NCBI GenBank assembly: GCA_012932865.1
Contig: SAXG01000025.1
Span: 496,001 to 560,000 of the forward strand
Reading direction: 5' to 3'
DNA length: 64,000 nt
Origin: Amylostereum areolatum
Lineage: Eukaryota > Basidiomycota > Agaricomycetes > Russulales > Stereaceae
In this document: piece by piece, positions 33,508 to 43,800 of the stretch
Numbering within the stretch: position 1 is the first letter of the stretch
Layout: every line of letters starts with the position of its first letter
Program-made: the position numbers and the translations under genes
Notes under the pieces: model-generated
Told to the model about the DNA's origin: nothing
What the model saw: only the letters and a program-made list of their open reading frames with translations
Database searches by the model: none

Positions 33508-33876
33508 ATGCACAATGCATCACGGTTTCGAGTGTTTGAACCGACCGATTTCCTGCGATGTGGTGTTCGTCGTGTCGCGTCGAGGCAAGGAGGGGTGTAC
33601 ATGGTCTCCGCGGCGGACCTAACCAGAAAAAGGTCGTTCGAGGTAAGTACTAAGTACTTGCGATACTTCCATCTCAGCTTAGAATCAGAATGCGTGCGGG
33701 AGGAGGACGCGACGAAGCTCGGCCTTGCGCGTAAGGTGAACGGTTGTCCGGAGACGTGGTGGGATGGGATGAAGACTAGGGCCACAGATACTTCCCCGTT
33801 CCCCCAGCATCCTCGCTGGTTTGAACTAGAAACGATGCCGCCTTTTGGTCCTGATTCGATCAAGGTTGAATATTGA
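33508..33876 (+). CDS. Hypothetical small ORF
   Basis: ATG at 33508, 122 codons (MHNASRFRVFEPTDFLRCGV... to ...GPDSIKVEY). A GTAAGT...TCTCAG pair inside (about 33642-33676) could be an intron. No domain, and it lies in the 3' flank of the GNAT gene, so it may be non-coding. Confidence 0.2.
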   Translation: MHNASRFRVFEPTDFLRCGVRRVASRQGGVYMVSAADLTRKRSFEVSTKYLRYFHLSLESECVREEDATKLGLARKVNGCPETWWDGMKTRATDTSPFPQHPRWFELETMPPFGPDSIKVEY

Positions 33877-34055
33877 ATATTGAATCATGATGTGAGCCAC
33901 GATGTACGAGTTCACATGTACACGTCGAATAGCATGTGCAATGTGTATTAGACGCTATAATCTATGAGTGTTGGCGACTACAACATGGAAGTCTGAGGAG
34001 GGAAATTGTAGATACTGATACACATGGTACTTAAACCCAACCGTGACAGCCGCGT

Positions 34056-35741
34056 TCACAGCTCCAGCCTCGCCGGGCTGTTCATCGTCTCCACCTCTAT
34101 CTCGCCCCTCTCCCTCGCATTTCCATCCCAAACCATGACCTTCGACTGCACCCACACCGTCCACCCGCCCAAGAACCCCCGCTTCATCTCTCCCACTTCG
34201 ACCACACGATCTCTCCCCTGTCCTGCGGGATCCGCCTCCGCGCGCGAGTACACCAGCTCCGGCGTGGCTCCCGAGGACCTCAGAGTGAAGGTGCCCTCGT
34301 ACGCGGGATGCAGACGGACGAGCGCGGGGTGGTCGGAGGTGCTGGAGCGGAGCCGGAGCGTCGAGTCTATGGGGGAGGACAAGAACACGAGGGCGGACGG
34401 CGCGTGGGTGGTGTGCGCAGACACTTGGAAGATGCCCTTCCTCCGGGACACGGCCGAGGACGCGAGCGAGACATTGGCGTAGATGGGGCTGACGGGGCGA
34501 AAAAAGACACGATGAGGTAAGGAGTGGATGAGCAGAAGGCGGGACGGACGTACGCGTTCTCCGTCGCGAGAGTGATCATCGTCGGCGGGGTCCCGCCCGC
34601 CCCGTTCGTCGCCACGACCTCCGCCGCGATCTCCGCACCCGTCGTGCGCAGATCCAACGCGCCGTCCACCGTAAATCTCCCCCGGATCTCCCGGCGCGTC
34701 GTGCGCGCGATCGTCGTCCCCGCGTTCAGACCCTAATCGCCCCATTGATGTTCCATCAACGAACGGGTACCGCGAAGGTCGGACAGAGGAGAGCGTACCT
34801 TCGATCCGATGGGCGCGTTGGACGTCACGAGGGACGCTTTTTGGAAGTGGATGGAGGATGCGAGGTCGGCGAGGGATATGGCGTAGGAGAGGGCGGCGAT
34901 GTCGAGGGTGGAGAAGGTCCGCAGGAGTCCGAAGGGGTTGGTGGGGATGCGGATGGTCATGTCGACGCCGAGGATGCTTTCAGAGGAAGGGCTCTGTGAT
35001 ATGCTGCGTGAGATAAAGTATGCGGGGAGCAGAGCGAAGGAAGACGCACGAAGAGAAACAACCCGACGCCGTGCCCGTTCTCTCCCCGCGTAATTCGACA
35101 TATCTGCGCCTGCTCGATGACGTCCGTCGAGGCGAACAACAGGCGCACGTCCACCTGGACCTCCCCGCCCTCCTCCTCTGCCACCGGCTTCACGTGCACC
35201 CTCCCGGACGACGGCACGCCCTTCGCGATGAAAAACAGGTCGTCGGTCGATGGGGGGAGCGTGTAAGTCAGCGAGGCTGTCTCCAAACCCGAGCTTCCAC
35301 CGCGGCCCATCGTCCAGTCATGCCTTTCGGCGCAGTAGTCGATATGGAAGGTGCCCTCAGGGGATGGGACGTGGGGTCGTCGATCTCCGCGCTAGATTCG
35401 GCTCAGCCGTTTGCGGGGAACGGTTTGGGGTGAGAGCGACTCACTCGTGGAACGTGACGGTTCGCGAAATGCACGAGCGCGCGGACGGAGACGCAGAGAA
35501 GCGTGTAGATGAGGAGTGCGAGCAGGAAGGCCTTGACGAAGCGTCTTCCGGCGGGTTCGGGGGTGTGTTTACGCTGGGGCGCACCGGGATAGTATGCTGG
35601 TGGGGGGTCGAGAGAGGGCGACCGTGGGCGCTGTAGGAGTGTAGATGGATGTGACAGCAGCGCATCGTTTGGTCGGTAAGTGGGGGCGATCTTGTTCCAC
35701 GACGGGTCGTCGGAGCTGCTGCTGGGGTCGAGGACGATCAT
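34056..35741 (-). CDS. Single-pass membrane protein, five exons (DUF7330-like?)
   Basis: Exons 35445-35741, 35050-35391, 34799-34993, 34554-34732 and 34056-34488, all with GT-AG borders and consistent phases, give 481 residues. Exon 1 encodes a Ser/Pro-rich cytosolic tail (MIVLDPSSSSDDPSW..., PPPAYYPG) and one membrane helix (FVKAFLLALLIYTLLCVSVR). The remainder is a beta-rich outer domain with repeated strands (VQVDVRLLFASTDVIEQAQI; GRFTVDGALDLRTTGAEIAA; FQVSAHTTHAPSALVFLSSP). This layout resembles the basidiomycete-specific DUF7330 type, which I cannot confirm. Function unknown; a cell-surface role is inferred. Confidence 0.8.
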
Positions 35742-35907
35742 GACGAGGAATGCGAGCGCGGCGAGCTCGTCGAGGAGCGGGTTGAAGAGTGGGCTTCGGC
35801 TACACCGCCTTGAAAGTACCCGGGGTCATATATTTCGAAGTTCCGGGAAGACGCTGGCCCGTTGTTGCTGCTATGTACGTTCGAAGGGGCGCTGTCGATG
35901 ACCAGGG

Positions 35908-37063
35908 TCTTATTGCTTTTTGCAAAGATCTTGGCGCGGCCTGGTTTTTCTCGCGCGCGCGCGCGCGCGAGCGAGAGCTCAAGTATATATACGAGTATTT
36001 TTATATCTCGGGATCTAAGCAACGGGGACGCAAGGGGACAATTGGGGCGTGTTCAGGTCGTAAATACGAAGAGAATGGTGTAAAGATATCACGGAAATCC
36101 ATGCAAGAATGGGCTGTAAAAATCATTTGGCCTTTTAGTTGCTCTTCAACTTTGTCCCCGCCTCTGGCGGGCCTCTAACGACCTAGATTGAATATTGGAG
36201 CCAGATATTATCGTTTGGAGAGGTTTGGAGTGTGCTGCTAGTATGCATTGTGAGTATGGACACCGCGGATGGGTGTAGCGAGACAACAGACTCGGGAACG
36301 GGGTGTCGCCGCGTGAATTGTGTGAGCGCGTGAACTTGGCTGATGCCAATTGAACCTTCCGTACTCCCACCACCCCCTGCCCCCGCCGCAAAACCTCTGG
36401 CGTCTCCGTTTACCCACTCTATCATCCCAGACCAAGGAATAGTACCCGCCACACACAAGTTGAGTAGAGTACATATGTGATGGGCTGGTAGCAACGGACG
36501 AGATTGAGGGATCCAATCCACTGGCATTTGGTGAGCATGTCATACTCTTTCCATTCCACATATCCTCCCTCTCAACTTCGTCTGAAATCACTTCGTTTTG
36601 TAATTGAATTCGCTTCCTTCTCATCCAACCTGTTTTTTCTAGGTCTTATCATTACTCTACCTCGACATACTACATGAGAAACCTACACCCTCGTGGTGCC
36701 GCGTCCCCCAATGTTCCCCTTCAAGTTTCACCTACAATGCTTGTCCTCACCCGTCGTCTTTACTTCCTAGAAGATATATCTCCAGTCCATCAGTTGCCCC
36801 GGGCCATTGGAGTTCATGAGAGTGTTGGAAGGGGCTAGAAAGTGAGAGTGATTTCTGGTACTTGTCCTGCATGTATTTCCGTGATATATCTACACCATTC
36901 TCTTCGTATTTACGACCTGAACACACCCCAATTGTCCCATTGTGTCCCCGTTGCTTAGATCCCGAGATATAAAAATACTCGTATATATACTTGAGCTCTC
37001 GCTCGCGCGCGCGCGCGCGAGAAAAACCGGGCCGCGCCAAGATCTTTGCAAAAAGCAATAAGA
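35908..37063. mobile_element. Long inverted-repeat (fold-back) element
   Basis: Arm 35908-36105 (TCTTATTGCTTTTTGCAAAG ... ATCCATGCA) recurs in reverse complement at 36868-37063 with only scattered differences; 762 bp lie between. Each arm contains a perfect alternating CG run (CGCGCGCGCGCG) followed by CTCAAGTATATATACGAG. The interior has no convincing ORF. No target-site duplication could be fixed. Interpreted as a fold-back or MITE-like element. Confidence 0.75.
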
Positions 37064-37789
37064 TTGGCGCCAGCCACTGTATAAGTGGATTCGTCGTGGC
37101 GATACCGTGCACCTTGATCGCGTTAAGGAAAGGTTGTAACTTTCTGAAAGCAGGGTTTGTCGAGGAGTGCATAGCTGTCTAAGTACGTTCATGTGGCGTT
37201 GTCCAGCCAAGTGAGTCAGTGACACTGACACTGTCGTTGGAATTCTCGACAAAATTTCTCATCACGTGTATTCGTATGACTAGCTGGTTTCTTTCCGATG
37301 TGATGGCGCTTCCGTTACTTTGAACTCGTGCTCGCCAGCCTCCCCCCTCTAATAAGGCTCTATGTCTCTGCACCCATATTCCATCTGGTCATGGCCCATG
37401 GCGGTTTAGCGCCACGGTCTTTTTTTAAGGGCCCCTGGCCCCTTCATGATAACTTGTGAACCGCGCCGCAATTGAGTCAAGGTCCTATTGGAGAGATGGA
37501 TTCGCTGGTAAACCTCGTCCGTACCACTCAATCTCACAAGCACTCGCAAGAGGTAATCTATTTCTATCAGTGTCCGCGCCCCGGAGCTCTCCCAGTGGTC
37601 ACACCATTGCCATACCAGACATAGTCTGCAAATCCGGCCCCCGCCCAGACAGTATTCAGCGGCTGCCTGCCGCCCACTTATAGAACTTATCCCACAGCCG
37701 CTTCTACTTGACGCTCTCCTTCCCACCTCATCTGCCATCCAGTCCCTGTCACCCCAGTTTTCCAAGAAACCTCCTCAACGAACAGATTC
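37064..37789. other. Intergenic, promoter side of SDR paralog 1
   Basis: No supported gene. A short minus frame at 37406-37765 has no domain support. Confidence 0.35.
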
Positions 37790-39123
37790 ATGGCTCTGGC
37801 TCGCGTTGCACTCGTGACGGGCGCTGCCCGTGGTATAGGCCGTGGCATCGCTCTCCGGCTCGCCTCTGATGGGCTCGACGTTGCCGTGAACGATATTCCT
37901 CCAAACCGCGCAGCGCTCACCTCTCTCGTCTCAGAGATCGAGGGCATGGGACGCCGGGGCTCTGTCGTGACTGCCGATGTTTCGGATGAAATTCAAGTGA
38001 AGGGGATGGTGGCGCAGGCGGTCGAAACCCTCGGTGGGCTGGACGTGGTCAGTATCTCTGTCTTCGACGTCCTCATTGACACTGGAGGCTGATGATCACG
38101 GAACCAACATAAAGATGGTCGCTAATGCTGGTATTTACTCCTTTTCGACGATCCTGAACAGTACGTGGTAGTTCCTTACCTTCTCCTACTCGCTGAATCA
38201 GGATGGGCCACGAAAGTCACCACCGAGGACCTTCATCGCATCTTCTCCGTCAACATTCTCGGAGTGCTTTTTTGCTACAAGCACGCGGCGAAGCAGATGG
38301 TCGAACAAGGTCGCGGTGGACGTATCATCGGTTCGTCACATTATTCCTTCTTACCCGCCATGATTCTGACTAGCCTATCATATATAATCATCCAAAGGCG
38401 CCGCGTCGGTCGCAGGAATTGAAGGTAAACATTCATGTTCCCTTTTGCGGTGAATCCACTGCTAAACTCGCGGCAGGCTTGCCAGACGTGTTATCATACA
38501 GTATGAGCAAGTTTGCCGTGCGTGGGCTGACGCATGGCTCTGGTAGGCCCCTATCAGCCATGCACGACATCTTCACGTATTTAACGCATCGGGCTGATTT
38601 CCCAGCTACCGAGTTGGCAAAGTACGGGATTACTGTCAACGCGTACGCACCCGGCGCGATTGATACCGACATGCGCAAGTATCTAGTTTCACACCTAGTG
38701 TTCTTTGAGGTTCCTTGACTCATTCATGCGTGTGATTGCAGTGGCGAGTGCCCAAATAGAAACAGAATCGGAGGATAGGGACAGTGTTACCGGCAAGGCA
38801 AGCAGAGCCTTCATGGGCACCCCCTCGTCACGAATTCATGTACTGTATAGTATGTTACCGGCATCCCTGTGGGCCGTCTGGGTCAGCCGAGCGACATCGC
38901 GCAACTTGTATCGTTCTTCGCGTCGGAGAGATCCAGTTTCGTAACAGGTGTGTCGCTTGCTCCGTTACCGAGTACTGAACGTCACTTCAGAGCTGACACG
39001 GCCGCGTGAACGCGTGCAGGACAAACCGTACGCTTCTTTCAAATCCGACATATGAGTGAAAACCTTGCTGATCCGCGTTGATTCTGCTAGGTGTCGTCCA
39101 ACGGCGGGACTCTCCTCACTTGA
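37790..39123 (+). CDS. Short-chain dehydrogenase/reductase, paralog 1 (acetoin/diacetyl reductase-like)
   Basis: ATG at 37790. Exon 1 (37790-38047) encodes ALVTGAARGIGRGIALRL, the TGxxxGIG cofactor motif. Exon 2 (38115-38160) has the NAG motif (MVANAGI). Later exons give FSVNILGVLFCYKHAAKQMV, RIIGAASVAGIEG, the catalytic YSMSK within LSYSMSKFAVRGLTH, ELAKYGITVNAYAPGAIDTD, GIPVGRLGQPSDIAQLVSFF, and the end SNGGTLLT with stop at 39121-39123. About eight small introns; two of them (38675-38741 and 38799-38850) begin with GC instead of GT. The motif set resembles NAD(P)-dependent acetoin/diacetyl (butanediol) dehydrogenases; substrate not provable. Close paralog on the opposite strand at 43801-45111. 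Confidence 0.88.
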
Positions 39124-40310
39124 ATCGCATGAACCTCTGGGGCCTTGAAATCGCTTTGTTGCGATATAACTTGTACAGTATCTGAAGTGAATGTATTATA
39201 GCAGAGTATGGTGCCTCTGTACTGAACATAAAGTTGTCGTCCGTAAAGAGGTGCCAGTGCTCGACTCCGCGGTTAAGCGCTGCCGCAGAACACCGCTCTC
39301 GCACCGTCAACATCGAGCTCGCCACCGTCGCCCTCTTCGGATTCTCACCCTATTTATATGCTTCGACCTTACTTCCCTAGGCTTTGATGACACGTGAGTC
39401 GGCACACATGCTATCGTCCCCATTCCGCTTGTTTTCCGTGGCCTTCCCGCTCTACTGCTTATGTACGTCTTCTACTCAACTAGCTTCTCTCTTACCCCTC
39501 TTCGTCGCCGGATTCCACTGTCATCCCATCCCGCAATCGACCGCTCTCACCACACTCTCCATACTGTCCGGTTACGGGACCTCGTTCGTTGCACTCGACT
39601 TGTTGACCTTTTCTCGTTGCCTTGGACGGACTGAACGTCGACGTATACAAAGCTCTATCCCGACGTCCCGCACTAACGGCGTATCCGCTTGGAGCTATAG
39701 GGCGGATGAACATCATCCTGGCGCCGGTGAGTGTGTTGGTGTTGGATGAGAAGCATGTGACGGGCATGTGGGCGGGCTCGCTGGGCTTGGTGTGTGTTTC
39801 TTCCGTGCTTAGTCCGCGGACTCGAACAGGCGAGTCGGACTGTGACTTCTGGAATTACACCCAACACTGACGTTAGGACGGAATGGCGGTTTCAATTGCG
39901 ATCGCGTACCATCTACCAATCCTCAGCCAGTGTTTGTGATGTTGAGTGCGTTCGTGGCTACGCATAACGCCGCGTTATTCCTCCTCCCCTTCCTGCTCCT
40001 CGTCGAAAGACGACACCGACGGAATCGTCTAAGTGTTCGTTAACCTGCGGTTCCCAGCCATAACTTGAGGATACCTGTGATTTGGAGGGGCCGTTCAATG
40101 GCGTAGCTGCTTGGTTGAATGATAATCGTACAAAGTGCTTTTCTCAGCTCTGGACTCCTTTACCAACGCGTACTGACTAAAAGTTCCCCTGACTCGAGTA
40201 CGAGAATCGTGAGCTGGTGTCACTGAAAGACCCCTGTCGTTCCGTCATCCCATACCTACGCAAAAAAAAATTCAACAACACGACCATGACATATACTTAC
40301 GCAAGCCAAC
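39124..40310. pseudogene. Fragments of a possible membrane-protein gene
   Basis: Plus-strand pieces look protein-like but in different frames: VNIELATVALFGFSPYLYAS (about 39308-39370), LLLMYVFYSTS (about 39455), and LGAIGRMNIILAPVSVLVLD to LGLVCVSSVLS (about 39690-39820). Possible GT-AG introns separate them, but no continuous model holds. No family is recognised. About 40.0-40.3 kb shows nothing. Confidence 0.3.
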
Positions 40311-41544
40311 TCACAGGTCATGCGCTGTAGATCTCGAGGCGACTTTGAAGGCCGACATTTTGGTCGAATTCGGGCCCCGCATACGCGGCCGACGCACCAC
40401 AGTCCTAAAAACGCGCTCCATCTTCTCGACAACCTCATCTGTCAAACCAGCCAGACCGAAGAATACCGGTGCTATCGAGATGCTGAGGTATTGAGTGAGT
40501 TGGAAGTTGAGCACGTCCCAATAATTTTGTCTCCATTCGATGGCAGGAATCGATCGAGGCTCCCAAGTTCGGTGTGCTACCTCCCATCCTGGGTAGAATG
40601 ACTGGGTGGCCAAGGGTGCACGTTTGATTTGGATGATGAGAATAAGGACGTTGAGTGGAAGCACGAGGATGACATGGAGGCTACACTGGATCAGTATGCG
40701 GACATACTGTACCCGCATAACAGGGTTGCTATCATCTGCAAACTCGGAAAGGTGGATGTAGTGCTGGAAAAAGGTGCGAAAGACCTGAGCTGTCGAACAC
40801 GCTAAAAGTAAGTGGAGGGACCGCTTTGGTGATCACGCGATTGCTTACGACAGTGTAGAAACATGGATGCGATTGGGAATAGGATAGCCCAAGAGTTCAC
40901 GAGGAGAACGGACAAACCCGCGGCGTGTACAGGGTAGCAGCCGAATTCTTCGTAAATGTCAAAACGGTAACCCTGAACAATGTGATCTTGGGCGACGTAA
41001 GGGCCTGGGTACCGGATTTATAACTTGGAGAGTATACACGTACAGGTAGCCATGATGACGGACGAGATTCCAACGGCGAAAAACAGGTCAGATGCCAATT
41101 CAAGTTTCTGAGATAGTGATGAGGCGACAGGTTTCAAATGATAAAGACGAACTAAAGACCTTCTGCCATCCGCCTGGAAGTACGCCTTGCGTGTGTGCGA
41201 TACGATACAATTGACGAGTAATTACCATCTGGCTCGCCGGGATTCCAACCTCCATGCCGAATAGAAGATGAGAAGCTTCGAGAAAACGAATGCTGAGAGA
41301 TGTGCAATACGCAGCAGCTGGATGACGACGCACCGACATTGCACCAAACAGGCGCTATGTTTTCCGCATGATTGGACCACAAAATCGCGTTGACGCCTTG
41401 CCAAGTTGACAGGAGAAGTATCCACATCCCAAGCATGGTTATACCCACATTAGAGAGCAATCGACGAGTGATCATAAAGGGGATCAGTACAAGGACCGCG
41501 GACAAGAAGTTCAGAACGGGAACAAGAGGATAAGTAGGGTCCAT
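40311..41544 (-). CDS. STE3-type pheromone receptor (7-TM GPCR)
   Basis: Exons 41334-41544, 41160-41275, 41044-41107, 40849-41004 and 40311-40789 join in phase to 341 residues. Start MDPTYPLVPVLNFLSAVLVL (TM1). Then TM2 (ITMLGMWILLLSTWQGVNAI), the STE3 signature APVWCNV after loop 1, TM3 with FGMEVGIPASQMVITRQLYR, TM4 with SDLFFAVGISSVIMA, the loop GYRFDIYEEFGCYPV typical of the family, TM5 (LLVNSWAILFPIASMF), TM6 (HVILVLPLNVLILI) and TM7 (SISIAPVFFGLAGL). The known family binds farnesylated peptide pheromones and signals through a G protein. It may be part of the B mating-type locus or one of the non-mating STE3-like receptors of agaricomycetes. I found no CaaX pheromone gene beside it, but such genes are short and easily missed. 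Confidence 0.93.
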
Positions 41545-41754
41545 GGGCAACTCTGGTGGAAGGAAGAGGGCCCGGGACGGTGAGTTTATATAACCCGCGT
41601 GTTCGAGAACGATGACGACTTCATAATCAACAGTTCGTACCGGATTCAGCGACGGAAAAGGTTCCCGATACCACCACAGGAAGTGCTGCCCATGGAACAT
41701 AATCATATAGAAGCAACCGGCGGGTCGAGCTGGCGAGTTAAAAGTAACCGCGGA

Positions 41755-42070
41755 TCAACCCGTTTCTTCTCCTGAGATCTCGTCTTGCAGATAGTGGACG
41801 TAGTCTTCGTTCTGAATGCCAAACCGAGCGCGATGCTGGATAAATGCTATGCTTTCTTGTCGCAGGGTCACTAGCACTTCGTTTGAGCACAGGTAAGCGT
41901 GATGAATACTAATCGGAAGCCCACCGCATCGTATGATATCCACGTCCATGTGCAATAATCGCGCGTGTCGGCGCTGAAAACCGGCATATGTGAGGATCTC
42001 TGAATTAGCCTGGAGAAAGGGGTTAATAGTGAGGGTGTGGCACGCCGCACTAGAGTGAAGGAAGGATGGT
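41755..42070 (-). pseudogene. 3' exon of an unidentified gene
   Basis: From a TTTCTCCAG acceptor near 42010, the frame ANSEILTYAGFQRRHARLLH ... YVHYLQDEISGEETG runs to a stop at 41755. Upstream a GTGAGT donor follows a short piece (NFGKHH) that meets a stop, and an MITE begins about 70 bp further upstream. I infer a 5'-truncated gene; the family is unknown. Confidence 0.4.
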
Positions 42071-42171
42071 GGAACAGAGTTCTGAGTTTTTGAGAATCAT
42101 GCACTCACGTGATGCTTTCCAAAGTTTCAAGGAGTCACTAGTCACTAGTCAGTAACTGAGTAAGCTATACA

Positions 42172-42662
42172 AGGACCCCCGAAACTCCCGCCAGAGGTCA
42201 GTGGGACCGACCCGGGGCAAAACGGGCGCGGCAGCGCCGATCTGGGTGGATAAACCCGGGGTCGAGCCTCAAATTTGGGTCAGATGTGGGATGCCTTTCC
42301 TGGGGTCAAACCTGCGGGGGAGCTGAGGTCTGATACCGACCCGGGGCGGAGTGGGGCGGGGTATTGACCGAAGTGCCGACCAAACTTGACTTGTCCCGAC
42401 TGAAGGTTAATCTGGGCCTAGCAAGTGCGCAAATGGCGCAGAACGAGGTCATATTGTCGTAGCATGGGCGAAAATTGAAATTTTCACCCATTTTGGGCAA
42501 TTTTTGGACGAAATGTGGGTTACTTTTCCCGGGGCGAAGGGCCCTTTTCCCTTGATGTATGACGACGTGACCTGGGGCCAAACGGCCCTCCGGGGCCAAG
42601 TTCGTGCCCGGGGTCGACCCCCTCCGGTGGAACTGACCTCTGGCGGGAGTTTCGGGGGTCCT
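42172..42662. mobile_element. hAT-type MITE, 491 bp, 8-bp target-site duplication
   Basis: Perfect 31-bp terminal inverted repeats (AGGACCCCCGAAACTCCCGC...) at 42172-42202 and 42632-42662. The flanking direct repeat GCTATACA occurs at 42164-42171 and 42663-42670. There is no transposase ORF. An 8-bp duplication is the hallmark of the hAT superfamily, so this is a non-autonomous hAT-like element, apparently young because duplication and termini are intact. Confidence 0.92.
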
Positions 42663-42702
42663 GCTATACACCGTACTACTTAGTTACTCCACCACAGAAA
42701 CC

Positions 42703-43546
42703 TCATAGTCTGATGCGTATCTTTACCACAAAAGCCCCACTCCTATATTGTACTCTCTGATTGATGAGCTCACCCACCCGCTCCCTGCCACCGTCCTCCC
42801 AATCATCCGTGCAAAATGAAAACATCAAGCTGTCCGAGCGGCCGCCGTGCACCGCACCCAACGGATCTCCCTCCCTGATCCTCACCGGCATAAGCTTCTT
42901 TCCTTCATTATACACCGCAACATGCCATCTCGTGATACCCTCCTTTGTGAACCCAAGCCTCTGCGCTGCACGAATCGACGCGTCGTGCCACGATGTCGCA
43001 CCCCAACCCACGCGACGCATGCCGAGGCCGGGCGTGCTCGTGTGCGTGGGCAGCTCGAGGCAGTAGCGTAGAAGCAAGCCCACGGAGTTAGAGGTGACGT
43101 GCGTGCGTTGGAATGCAGGGAACACGCACAGACGCCCGAGGTCGACAGTCAGGTTCGCCGCCGACGCGTCCACAAGCGCCACGAAGCCGGGGAGGGTGCC
43201 TTTTTTATCCACTGGGTTGGGATTAGGGGTGCATTTATCGATGATAGCGAAAGCGATTGAGCGCGGGTCTTGTCGAAGTTGCTCAATGTGGTGCAGAAGG
43301 TCGCCAAGGGAGCTCGGAGGCGTGGCGGAGAAGTATTCGTTGAGGGAGGGGTGAGCGAGCGTCTCTGCGAGATATGTCGCCGCGTGCAAGTTGGGAATGA
43401 AAGGTGTGAGCTTGACGCGATCACTTTCGAGGGTGGCGAGATGGAATGGGAAGAGGAAGTTGACGTCGTAGGGATCGGGGCCGGTGTAACTGTAAGGCTC
43501 GGAGAGGTCCTCAGGTTGTGGTGGTTTGTGCGTTGATAAAAGACAT
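42703..43546 (-). CDS. GNAT-family N-acetyltransferase, paralog 2 (frame break near start)
   Basis: ATG at 43546 gives MSFINAQTTT and then a stop (43511-43513). One base over, the frame reads PEDLSEPYSYTGPDPYDVNF and continues to 42703. It is colinear with the gene at 32573: EDLS/GPDPYD/NFLFP, LESDRVKLTPFIPNLHA, DLGRLCVFPAFQRTHVTSNS, SWHDASIRAAQRLGFTKEG, TDDWEDGGRERV. It lacks the His/Asp/Glu-rich insert of paralog 1. The +1 shift may be a sequencing error or a real inactivation. Adjacent to the hAT MITE, whose end is 40 bp past its stop. Confidence 0.85.
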
Positions 43547-43800
43547 GTCGGTACGAAGGGGTTAAAGAGGAACGCATGCTTCGTCTGCGTATATACGTCC
43601 TGTTGGATTTGGTCGAGTCAGATGTATTATCAGCTCCATGAAGCTCGGTAGCGCCCTTAATAGAGAATCGTGACACCTGATATCACACCATGAAGTGAAC
43701 ATGAAAACATTTCTCGATGATATACACACTACTCCTACATACACGACATGACAGAGACGTGGGTTTGAACATCTGGCGTTTCGTGGAGTCCACAATCGTA

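Noticed and set aside
33864..33890. TTGAATATTGAATATTGAAT repeats here and at about 46402 and 46455
   Set aside because: Only two or three short units each; too small to call an array and probably coincidental AT-rich DNA.
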